Source: Bacteriovorax stolpii (GTDB lineage Bacteria; Bdellovibrionota; Bacteriovoracia; Bacteriovoracales; Bacteriovoracaceae). From it: a stretch of DNA of 5,819 bases. The notes under the pieces are model-generated. The model ran no database searches. It was not told the DNA's origin and saw only the letters and a program-made list of their open reading frames with translations. Below, piece by piece: positions 1-5,269 of this stretch (positions are counted from its first letter, which is position 1; each line of letters starts with the position of its first letter). The stretch spans positions 1-5,819 of the forward strand of contig CAMAYW010000174.1 of NCBI GenBank assembly GCA_945862475.1, in the 5' to 3' direction. Made by a program: the position numbers and the translations under genes.

Positions 1-387
1 AAATAAATTGTATCGAACATTTTCAGAAAAAGAATTCTCCATCTCTAGGGTATGCTCCCCAGGTTGGAGATCAATATCTAATTTTCTAACTGGGGTACCA
101 TCGGGAAGAAGCTCATCAGTTACCGTCACCGGAATTCCATCAACTTTTACATTTTTGGGCCTTGGAATTAAATCAAAGACGGGACTTCCCTCTTTAACAC
201 TAGAAAATTTAATCGTGGATTTAACCTTCGTTTTTTTCCACATTACATCGTAAGTAATATCATATTGGGCCGTCTTAAAATCAACAAAGATCGCCCTCCC
301 TGAAGAAGTTTCAAAATCTGGAGGAGCAAGATGCAAGTTAGCAAATGCTGTTGAACTAAAGAGAAGAGAGATAAGGATTTTTTTCAT
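1..387 (-). CDS. Exported protein, possibly M1-peptidase-N-domain-like (5' part only)
   Basis: This is the N-terminal 129 codons of a minus-strand gene that starts at 387 and stays open through the left edge. It begins with a typical signal peptide: MKK, a hydrophobic stretch and an AFA cleavage site after residue 16. The mature part is rich in alternating beta-strand patterns, for example RAIFVDFKTAQYDITYDV (31-48) and DLIPRPKNVKVDGIPVTV (72-89). This strand layout, with a 'V.VDG..V' turn, resembles the N-terminal beta-sandwich of M1 aminopeptidases. The zinc site would lie outside the window, so the family call is only an inference. The start is well supported: AGGAAAG lies 7 bases upstream and the ATG overlaps the stop of the preceding hydrolase gene as ATGA, implying translational coupling. 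It is the third gene of an operon of exported proteins. It could equally be a non-enzymatic beta-sandwich protein. Confidence 0.75.
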   Translation of the reverse strand, partial: MKKILISLLFSSTAFANLHLAPPDFETSSGRAIFVDFKTAQYDITYDVMWKKTKVKSTIKFSSVKEGSPVFDLIPRPKNVKVDGIPVTVTDELLPDGTPVRKLDIDLQPGEHTLEMENSFSENVRYNLF

Positions 388-1232
388 TTCACATCTTTCC
401 TATGAGTCGTTTTATATTCACAAGCTTTTTTAAGAAACCATTTAAAAACGGGAACACTTGTACCGGTAAATGATTTTTCAGGGTGGTACTGAACTCCAAT
501 GGCCGGTCGATGAGTATATTCTATTGATTCAGGAATTCTTCTATTGTGTGAGAAAGAAGTTAAACGTGTATTTGGGTATTTTGAACTATTTTCTAAGAAA
601 TAAGGTAGACGAATAGCTTGATGATGAAATTTGAAAGCTCGGATTGAATCATTGGAATAGATACTTCTCATTAGAGAATCATTTCCAACATCAAGTACGA
701 TTTTATCCAATTTATTATAACGATTTTGAATTCCAAGTTCTGTTTTAATATCCAAATAAAGGGGAATCCCTTGAGTGACAGACATCATTTGAAGTCCTCT
801 ACAAACCCCCAACAAAGGAAGATGTTTAAATTGATCATCCTGAGAATAAGTTTGAACGAGGCGGAATTCAAAAGGATCTCTTTCTTGTCCTTCTTTTGAA
901 GCGTTAAAAAGGTTGAGATTTCTTTCTGTATAGTCTCGAAGCTCTTCTGATACTGAATCGAGGTAATATTTTGGATGAATATCAGCTCCACCAGGAATAA
1001 GTACAGCATCCACTTCAGACATTGCTTTCTTAAAATCAGATGCCTGATGAAGATTTATAAACTCTGTTGAATATCCCATCATCCAAGATGTCATGATAAT
1101 CCGGAAACGATAAAAGAAATCACAGTCGTATGTACAACCAACCCTAATCACTTCTCCCTTAGGCAATTCACAGGCCATGGACGGAAATGAAAAAATCATC
1201 ATCATTAAAAGAACTAGCGTTTTTATCTTCAT
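384..1232 (-). CDS. Exported class I glutamine amidotransferase-like hydrolase (gamma-glutamyl hydrolase / PuuD-like, peptidase C26)
   Basis: A 282-residue protein with the landmarks of the peptidase C26 branch of class I amidotransferases: PGGADIHPKYY (80-90), the nucleophile elbow LGVCRGLQ with Cys144, a conserved HHQAI (203-207), and GVQYHPEKS with the His250/Glu252 pair completing the triad. Family members hydrolyse gamma-glutamyl amide bonds, as in folyl-polyglutamate or gamma-glutamyl-GABA. Substrate cannot be read from the sequence. Unlike cytoplasmic PuuD, it carries a signal peptide: MKIK, then a hydrophobic run to SMA at residues 18-20, so it should act in the periplasm or outside. 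Cys21 follows the cleavage site, but SMAC is a poor lipobox. It is the second gene of a minus-strand operon, 48 bases after the propeller gene. Its ATG directly abuts GAGGG, too close for a normal Shine-Dalgarno sequence, and overlaps the stop of an 8-codon leader frame. Its stop overlaps the next start as ATGA. Confidence 0.88.
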   Translation of the reverse strand: MKIKTLVLLMMMIFSFPSMACELPKGEVIRVGCTYDCDFFYRFRIIMTSWMMGYSTEFINLHQASDFKKAMSEVDAVLIPGGADIHPKYYLDSVSEELRDYTERNLNLFNASKEGQERDPFEFRLVQTYSQDDQFKHLPLLGVCRGLQMMSVTQGIPLYLDIKTELGIQNRYNKLDKIVLDVGNDSLMRSIYSNDSIRAFKFHHQAIRLPYFLENSSKYPNTRLTSFSHNRRIPESIEYTHRPAIGVQYHPEKSFTGTSVPVFKWFLKKACEYKTTHRKDVK

Positions 1233-1255
1233 CCCTCTATTTTACTGGACTCCAT
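1229..1255 (-). CDS. Possible 8-residue leader peptide coupled to the hydrolase gene
   Basis: On the minus strand an ATG at 1255 opens the frame MESSKIEG and stops at TGA (1231-1229). That TGA overlaps the ATG of the hydrolase gene as ATGA. A GGAG Shine-Dalgarno sequence (1266-1263) sits 7 bases before this ATG, which is ideal spacing. The hydrolase's own nearest purine-rich sequence, GAGGG, touches its start codon and would be a poor ribosome site. This arrangement would make hydrolase translation depend on termination and re-initiation from the leader. The frame is very short and could be chance. Nothing in its composition (no run of one amino acid) points to attenuation. Confidence 0.35.
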   Translation of the reverse strand: MESSKIEG

Positions 1256-1280
1256 ATTTAGGCTCCAGAGTGAGCAAATT

Positions 1281-2381
1281 CTACTCATTTAAAAACCTGA
1301 TCAACCCCACCCCCATAAGAGTCTTTGGGTAATCAGGATCAGTGAGTGTTGCCTGCAAGTAAATGTTTCCATTAAGATCGAGACCAGGTGCACCATAAAA
1401 AATCGCATCTTTTTGTTCATAATGGACTCGTGCATCTCCGCGATCTGTTTTAACAATGTCACCCTGCGAGATGAGCTTTCTGAAAACTTTTTCATCTTTT
1501 ACGTAGACCGCTTTCTGACCATGAAAGTCCTCACCTCGAACAACGATCGTTTCAGCGAGCATTTTAGGAGTAAAATAATCAAACCTTAAAAGTTCAACTC
1601 CCTCTGTTGCAATGATTTTTACAGAGTCATTTTCAATTAAAAGAAGCGAATTCTTAATTCCATCATTCGCGATAACAACAATTTTATTCTGATCAACACT
1701 CAACTGATGCCTAAAACTTACCCACTTAGATTTAGGGTTTGCATCTTTGTCCTCGAGAACAACTCTCCAGGTGCCATTAAAAATCCACAAACGATCAGGC
1801 GCAGATTCATCAAGATAATGGTCTCTCGTTTTTAAAGCAATTTCTCCGCTTGGGCCAATTTGGGGAGTAAAGATGTAGGCCGCTTTTGGATTAAAGAGTG
1901 GAGAAATTTCATTGTTTCTCCATATCCATAAACTAGGACTTTCGCCTTTCATCTTAAAAAAGAATGTATCCAACGATAGTGGATGAAAACTATCATTTGG
2001 AGCACTCATTGAACTAAGATTTTTGATTTCAATTTTTTCTAATCTATCGGCCTTAAGGTAAGAGCGAATGGCCGAGAACTCACTGAACTCATACCAACTG
2101 ACTTTACCAAAAGATAAAAGTGGCTTTGAAAATAAATGCTCTTCCTGAGCTCTCGATACTACTTCAAATCCCTTATCGCTCCACTCAGCAACAAGTGAGC
2201 TTTCATGATCTAAGCAATTTAAATAAATTTTTGAATTCAAAGCGACAGGCTCTCCACTAAAACACCAAAGATTATTTGGCGCATTCCAAGCATCGTCATA
2301 CATAAATCTTGCCATTAACTGAGGTTTAGAGAAGTGAGCGAAAGTTGTGAAAGGAATAAGGAGTAATAAGAAATATTTCAT
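1281..2381 (-). CDS. Exported seven-repeat protein, probable beta-propeller
   Basis: A 366-residue protein with a clear signal peptide, MKYFLLLLIPFTTFA, probably cleaved after Ala15. I do not recognise a named family. The mature chain shows seven degenerate repeats beginning near residues 44, 86, 133, 172, 224, 271 and 332. Each has the shape 'P-x-(L/I)-S-x-x-G-x-I-x-(F/L)', a loop, then a strand such as LWIW, LWIF or LLLIEN and a short 'V..L..' strand. Good examples are TPQIGPSGEIALKTR (172-186) and APGLDLNGNIYLQAT (331-345). Seven repeats of about 35-55 residues fit a seven-bladed beta-propeller, which would usually bind a ligand or partner. Cys40 and Cys56 could form a disulfide after export. 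It is the first gene of a minus-strand operon with two other exported proteins. The TAG stop lies 48 bases before the hydrolase. No ribosome site is seen before the ATG, but the signal peptide supports this start. Confidence 0.8.
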   Translation of the reverse strand: MKYFLLLLIPFTTFAHFSKPQLMARFMYDDAWNAPNNLWCFSGEPVALNSKIYLNCLDHESSLVAEWSDKGFEVVSRAQEEHLFSKPLLSFGKVSWYEFSEFSAIRSYLKADRLEKIEIKNLSSMSAPNDSFHPLSLDTFFFKMKGESPSLWIWRNNEISPLFNPKAAYIFTPQIGPSGEIALKTRDHYLDESAPDRLWIFNGTWRVVLEDKDANPKSKWVSFRHQLSVDQNKIVVIANDGIKNSLLLIENDSVKIIATEGVELLRFDYFTPKMLAETIVVRGEDFHGQKAVYVKDEKVFRKLISQGDIVKTDRGDARVHYEQKDAIFYGAPGLDLNGNIYLQATLTDPDYPKTLMGVGLIRFLNE

Positions 2382-2445
2382 ATTTATATTTTAACCGCTC
2401 TTTTATCGCTCAGTTCTGACCTTTTCTTACCGATACAAAAAAGTC
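2382..2445. promoter_or_regulatory. Divergent intergenic spacer, probable back-to-back promoters
   Basis: These 64 bases separate two divergent genes and must hold both promoters. No confident -35/-10 pair is visible in either direction. TAAAAT (minus strand, 2393-2388) ends only 6 bases before the propeller start, and GATACA (2432-2437) ends 8 bases before the peptidase start. Neither start has a Shine-Dalgarno sequence. CGCTC occurs twice as a direct repeat (2396-2400 and 2407-2411), 11 bases apart, about one helical turn, which might be a regulator site. Confidence 0.45.
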
Positions 2446-3639
2446 ATGAAAGACCAAATAAAAGACTTCTCCACTCAACTTAAGATCATTGCTAAAGACA
2501 TCAGTTTTTTAGGTCAACCTCGCTATCCATTAAAGGAACTTAATCATATTTTTCCAGAGCATAAAGACTTTATCCTCCAGCTTCAAGATGTGAGCGTGCC
2601 TTTTGAAATGGATGCCGAAGATAAAAATAAAAAAATTGATGAGTTACGAAATCAATTGATGATTTCAAGCATGCCAAATGATGTGAAAAATATTTTTATA
2701 AATCGACTTAAAGATTACGAAAAACTTATCGTGATGATGAACAATTTTGGAACTGATCTATTTTATGAAAACTGTGTTGAATTATATGGTAGTTCTCAAA
2801 AACTACTAAATGATAAATCCTTATATTACTTCATTGAGGAAATTTCCTCTTTCTGTCATTCTAACAAAAGTGCCGATGAATATCAGGGTGAAGTGGCCCT
2901 TAATTATTTACGTCGAAGACTAGAAGAAACTTTTCATCCTAGGGACTTTGAAATCAAGTCCTCTACCTCACTTCTTTCGGATTCATCCGCCGGGCGAAGG
3001 ACATTAAAACTCAACCCAAATAAGTCCTACTCCAAAGAACTCCTCGATATTTTTCTCGTTCATGAAGGCTGGGTCCATCTCGGAACGTCCCTGAATGGAA
3101 CTGCTCAAGAAGATAATCCATGGTTATCAACTTGGGCGCCTCGAACAACTCATCTTCAAGAGGGGCTAGCGATTGTGACAGAATTGATTTCGGGAAAAAT
3201 GACTCAGGAGAGGTGGAATAAAGTCGTTCTTAGACATTTAGCAACAGCTCTGGCAGAAAAAGGATCATCCATCAAGGAAGTGTATTCTTACTTAAGACAC
3301 AATCAACTGAATGATCTAGATGCCTTTAAATTAGCATTAAGAATTTTTAGAGGTGTGCCCCTAGAGGGTGGTAGAGCATTCACCAAAGAACTTCTTTACA
3401 TTCATGGCACGATTCAACTTCTACAACATTTGAAGATTAAAAAAGCAAATTTAAGCTCAGTTTGGGTTGGAAAAATTTCATTTGATGAACATCTTGTTCT
3501 TTTGAACAATTGGGAACTTTTGAATCCACAAATTAAATATTTTCCTGAAGAGCTTCGAACTAAGAGCTCTCAATTGATCTTAGATAAACTCATTGATCTC
3601 ACGACAAAACTTTTTACGAACGACCTTCCGTCAGCATAG
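2446..3639 (+). CDS. DUF1704 / QEGLA-motif family zinc metallopeptidase homologue
   Basis: A 397-residue protein with no signal peptide, so probably cytoplasmic. It carries the metal-site signature of the DUF1704 family: HEGWVH (206-211), in which His206 and His211 would bind zinc and Glu207 would be catalytic, then QEGLA (238-242), whose Glu239 is the expected third ligand. Downstream, FRGVPLEGGRAFTKELLYIHG (301-321) is another block typical of the family. Eukaryotic relatives (KIAA0895L/MATCAP) are tyrosine carboxypeptidases acting on tubulin. Bacterial members carry the name 'flavohemoglobin expression-modulating QEGLA motif protein', and their substrate is unknown to me. The helical N-terminal 150 residues form the family's variable part. 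The metal core is intact, so activity is plausible. It is divergent from the exported-protein operon, and its 3' end overlaps the convergent hemoglobin gene by 26 bases. No ribosome site precedes the ATG, and the upstream frame meets a stop at 2392 with no better ATG. Confidence 0.87.
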   Translation: MKDQIKDFSTQLKIIAKDISFLGQPRYPLKELNHIFPEHKDFILQLQDVSVPFEMDAEDKNKKIDELRNQLMISSMPNDVKNIFINRLKDYEKLIVMMNNFGTDLFYENCVELYGSSQKLLNDKSLYYFIEEISSFCHSNKSADEYQGEVALNYLRRRLEETFHPRDFEIKSSTSLLSDSSAGRRTLKLNPNKSYSKELLDIFLVHEGWVHLGTSLNGTAQEDNPWLSTWAPRTTHLQEGLAIVTELISGKMTQERWNKVVLRHLATALAEKGSSIKEVYSYLRHNQLNDLDAFKLALRIFRGVPLEGGRAFTKELLYIHGTIQLLQHLKIKKANLSSVWVGKISFDEHLVLLNNWELLNPQIKYFPEELRTKSSQLILDKLIDLTTKLFTNDLPSA

Positions 3640-3988
3640 ACACAACGTTTTCAAATGCCTTTATTAAGTGTGACTGAAGACCAGATTCAATCGAACTCTG
3701 AGAAAGTGCCTTATGCATACAGTATAGCCATTGTTCACCTTCTCTTGTTCCGATAGCGAATGGGAAATGCCGCATTCTGAGGCGGGGATGGCCATATTTT
3801 TCGAGATAAAGTTGAGGCCCACCTGTCCATCCCGATAGAAAAGCCTTTAACTTTTGAGCAGATTCATGAATGTCTTTTCCTGCATGAGTCGCAAAGCACT
3901 CTTTCGCTAGTGGATCATGACTCATGATATGATAAAAATCATCCACAAGTTTACTTATAACTTCCTCTCCACCTATCTCAAGATACAT
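3614..3988 (-). CDS. Group II truncated hemoglobin (GlbO/YjbI-like)
   Basis: A 124-residue globin of the 2-over-2 fold. It has the group II hallmarks in order: EIGGEE (4-9), LVDDFYHIMSHDP (14-26) with the B10 Tyr19, FLSGWTGGPQLY (50-61), GHPRLRMRHFPFAIG (66-80) with the proximal haem ligand His74, and the G8 Trp87 within EGEQWLYCMHKAL. Phe32 aligns with the CD1 position by eye. Length matches the family. Group II globins bind oxygen and other diatomic gases, and roles in oxygen delivery, peroxide or nitric oxide chemistry have been proposed; the sequence does not choose between them. No export signal, so cytoplasmic. The ATG lies one base after the TAA of the upstream exported-protein gene (TAAGATG), so it is probably translated from the same message, with GGA about 8 bases before it. 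The stop lies inside the 3' end of the convergent QEGLA peptidase gene. Confidence 0.95.
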   Translation of the reverse strand: MYLEIGGEEVISKLVDDFYHIMSHDPLAKECFATHAGKDIHESAQKLKAFLSGWTGGPQLYLEKYGHPRLRMRHFPFAIGTREGEQWLYCMHKALSQSSIESGLQSHLIKAFENVVSMLTEGRS

Positions 3989-3989
3989 C

Positions 3990-4874
3990 TTAGATCCAGA
4001 AAGGCCCAGTTGGAGTTTCTCGTTGACTCATGTCGAGCTCCACTTTAAAGGTATTTTTTTCTCGATTGATATCTACTGGCCACTTCCCTTGATATTGACC
4101 ATTTTTCACTTCAAAATAAGTTTTTCTAATCCATGAATGAATCGATTCAGGATCCCATGCTTCAAGATGAATATGAGGGACTTTATTAGACCAACGAGCA
4201 AATGGGTTTGCAACAAGAGTAATGATATTCACTTTATTTCCAGTCATAGGCCCACCGATGAGCTTTTTAGGAATATCCAAAATCTTTTTCCAGTTCTGAG
4301 TGAAATCATCCATGAGTCCACCGACTCGCAAGAAACTCACGGCAAAGGCGGAACACCCTGCCCCTTCTCTTTTGAGTGGATCCGCCTGAAGGCCGGAGTA
4401 CATTTTCCCATAACCCAATTTTTCATATTCATTGGCGTAATCCACCATGCGCTGGCAACTCTCAGGGGAAACTTTTATGGTTAGCTCTGCTCTTCTTTTT
4501 GAACCAGCGTAGGGAGCAAGATCTTTAAGAATTCCCTCATCTTTTTCTAGCTTTCCAGCAAAAAAGTGAAACATGGTACCGAGACCATATTTTTTCTTGA
4601 AAATAAGCTCTCTCTCTTCCGTCGTCGTAGCAGACGTCATCCCACGATAAATATGAGTTCCTGAAGATTGGCAATTAAGTTCAACAAAAACATGAGAAAT
4701 AGAGTACGCCCTTTTATTACCCACAGGAGCAATTTCATTTTTCAAGATAGAGGTCGTGAGGCCCCAGGGAGAGGACCAATTAACCCCAAGGGGTGATTTC
4801 ATAAGGTAAAGTCTTATTTCATCTGCTTCAGAGTGGAGAGAGAAAAGTAAAAAGAAAATCCCGACAAGTTTCAT
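3990..4874 (-). CDS. Exported protein, possible circularly permuted NlpC/P60-like (papain-fold) hydrolase
   Basis: A 294-residue protein starting with MKLVGIFFLLFSLHSEA, a signal peptide probably cleaved after Ala17. I do not recognise a named family. Two motifs stand out. SHVFVEL has His61 followed by a beta strand. GAGCSAFAVSFLRVGGL has Cys174 at the start of a helix, closely like the 'CSGxV..xY..xGi' nucleophile helix of NlpC/P60 enzymes. Here His precedes Cys, the order found in circularly permuted members (YiiX/LRAT type), which act on amide or ester bonds in peptidoglycan or lipids. This is inference from motifs alone. The C-terminal third contains PHIHLEAWDPESIHSW (233-248), rich in His and acidic residues. 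The start chosen is ATG 4874, since AAGGA lies 6 bases upstream; a TTG one codon earlier would have only a 3-base spacing. It is transcribed with the truncated hemoglobin one base downstream. Confidence 0.8.
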   Translation of the reverse strand: MKLVGIFFLLFSLHSEADEIRLYLMKSPLGVNWSSPWGLTTSILKNEIAPVGNKRAYSISHVFVELNCQSSGTHIYRGMTSATTTEERELIFKKKYGLGTMFHFFAGKLEKDEGILKDLAPYAGSKRRAELTIKVSPESCQRMVDYANEYEKLGYGKMYSGLQADPLKREGAGCSAFAVSFLRVGGLMDDFTQNWKKILDIPKKLIGGPMTGNKVNIITLVANPFARWSNKVPHIHLEAWDPESIHSWIRKTYFEVKNGQYQGKWPVDINREKNTFKVELDMSQRETPTGPFWI

Positions 4875-4880
4875 CAATCA

Positions 4881-4885
4881 TCCTT
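4881..4885 (-). promoter_or_regulatory. Ribosome binding site deciding the start at 4874
   Basis: AAGGA on the minus strand stands 6 bases before ATG 4874 and only 3 bases before the in-frame TTG at 4877. The spacing favours the ATG, giving a protein that begins MKL rather than one residue longer. Confidence 0.7.
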
Positions 4886-4897
4886 GATTTCGAAAAT

Positions 4898-4926
4898 ATT
4901 TAAGAATCATGTCGCATTTGTCACAA
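4898..4926 (-). promoter_or_regulatory. Possible sigma70-type promoter for the NlpC-like/hemoglobin pair
   Basis: On the minus strand TTGTGA (4926-4921) and TTAAAT (4903-4898) are separated by 17 bases. Each matches four of six consensus positions. The start of transcription would fall near 4891, leaving a short leader before the ribosome site. The -35 box lies inside the small inverted repeat TTTGTCACAAA (4917-4927), which could be an operator or chance. Confidence 0.4.
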
Positions 4927-4946
4927 AGGGTAAAGATAGAACGTCA

Positions 4947-4974
4947 TTGAGAGTAAAGGGAATTAACATATAAT
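4947..4974 (+). promoter_or_regulatory. Strong sigma70-type promoter for the Cys-rich lipoprotein
   Basis: TTGAGA (4947-4952) matches five of six positions of the -35 consensus. A 16-base spacer separates it from a perfect TATAAT (4969-4974). Transcription should begin around 4981, giving a leader of about 30 bases that ends in AAGGA (5000-5004), 6 bases before the ATG at 5011. This is the best promoter in the window and suggests high, constitutive expression. Confidence 0.75.
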
Positions 4975-5010
4975 AACCTTAGAAATAATAACTTCGATCA
5001 AGGACCACTA

Positions 5011-5226
5011 ATGAAAAACTTATCATTACTTACACTTGTAGCAATGCTATCCTTTACTTCTTGCTCTATGTTTCAAAAATCTTGCTGTAAGCCAAAAAAT
5101 GAAACTCAATGTACGAAAGAAAAATGCGACAAACCATGTTGTGATAAAGAAAAGAAATGCTCTGACTCTTCTTGTGACAAAAAATCCGCAGAAAGCTGTA
5201 AAGACGATTCTTGTAAGAAAAAATAA
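5011..5226 (+). CDS. Small cysteine- and lysine-rich lipoprotein, metallothionein-like
   Basis: A 71-residue protein with a lipoprotein signal: MKNLSLLTLVAMLSFTSC, with Cys18 as the lipidated residue in an acceptable lipobox (FTSC) followed by Ser, which does not suggest inner-membrane retention. The mature 54 residues contain ten more cysteines (25, 26, 34, 39, 43, 44, 50, 55, 63, 68), about a third lysine, and almost no hydrophobic residues. Two CC pairs and repeated CDK units (39-41, 44-46, 55-57) suggest internal duplication. Without a hydrophobic core it would depend on metal binding or disulfides for structure. A periplasmic or surface metal-chelating or redox-buffering role is inferred; I recognise no named family. 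The frame is convincing despite its length because of the near-perfect promoter, the well-spaced AAGGA ribosome site, the lipobox and the hairpin 6 bases after the stop. It appears to be a single-gene unit. Confidence 0.85.
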   Translation: MKNLSLLTLVAMLSFTSCSMFQKSCCKPKNETQCTKEKCDKPCCDKEKKCSDSSCDKKSAESCKDDSCKKK

Positions 5227-5232
5227 TTTATC

Positions 5233-5269
5233 AATTGAGGGCAGTGGAATAATTCCACTTCCCTCAATT
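5233..5269. terminator. Symmetric hairpin, probable bidirectional terminator
   Basis: AATTGAGGG (5233-5241) pairs with CCCTCAATT (5261-5269). After one mismatch AGTGGAA (5243-5249) pairs with TTCCACT (5253-5259) around a three-base loop. The 16 paired bases lie between two convergent genes, 6 bases after the lipoprotein stop and touching the ilvA stop at 5269. The minus-strand side continues into a T-rich stretch (run of seven T about 9 bases on). The plus-strand side has only a short T tract (AATTTAT), so it fits ilvA termination better. Confidence 0.8.

Noticed and set aside
8..253. Plus-strand open frame of 81 codons
   Set aside because: It lies antisense to the exported M1-N-domain-like gene, whose frame has a signal peptide, a ribosome site and an ATGA overlap. 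The plus frame shows no recognisable domain.
785..1009. Minus-strand frame of 74 codons inside the hydrolase gene
   Set aside because: It is in another frame of the hydrolase, which carries clear catalytic motifs across this stretch.
1170..1172. Lipoprotein cysteine (Cys21) in the hydrolase
   Set aside because: The preceding residues are PSMA, a poor lipobox, so ordinary signal peptidase cleavage before this Cys seems likelier. Not excluded.
1301..1495. Minus-strand frame of 64 codons inside the propeller gene
   Set aside because: It is a shifted frame of the last propeller repeat, which is intact in the main frame.
4137..4484. Plus-strand frame of 115 codons
   Set aside because: It is antisense to the NlpC-like gene across its Cys motif; no ribosome site or recognisable domain.
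4875..4877. TTG as start codon of the NlpC-like protein
   Set aside because: It is in frame, but the ribosome site would be only 3 bases away. The next codon is ATG with a normal 6-base spacing.
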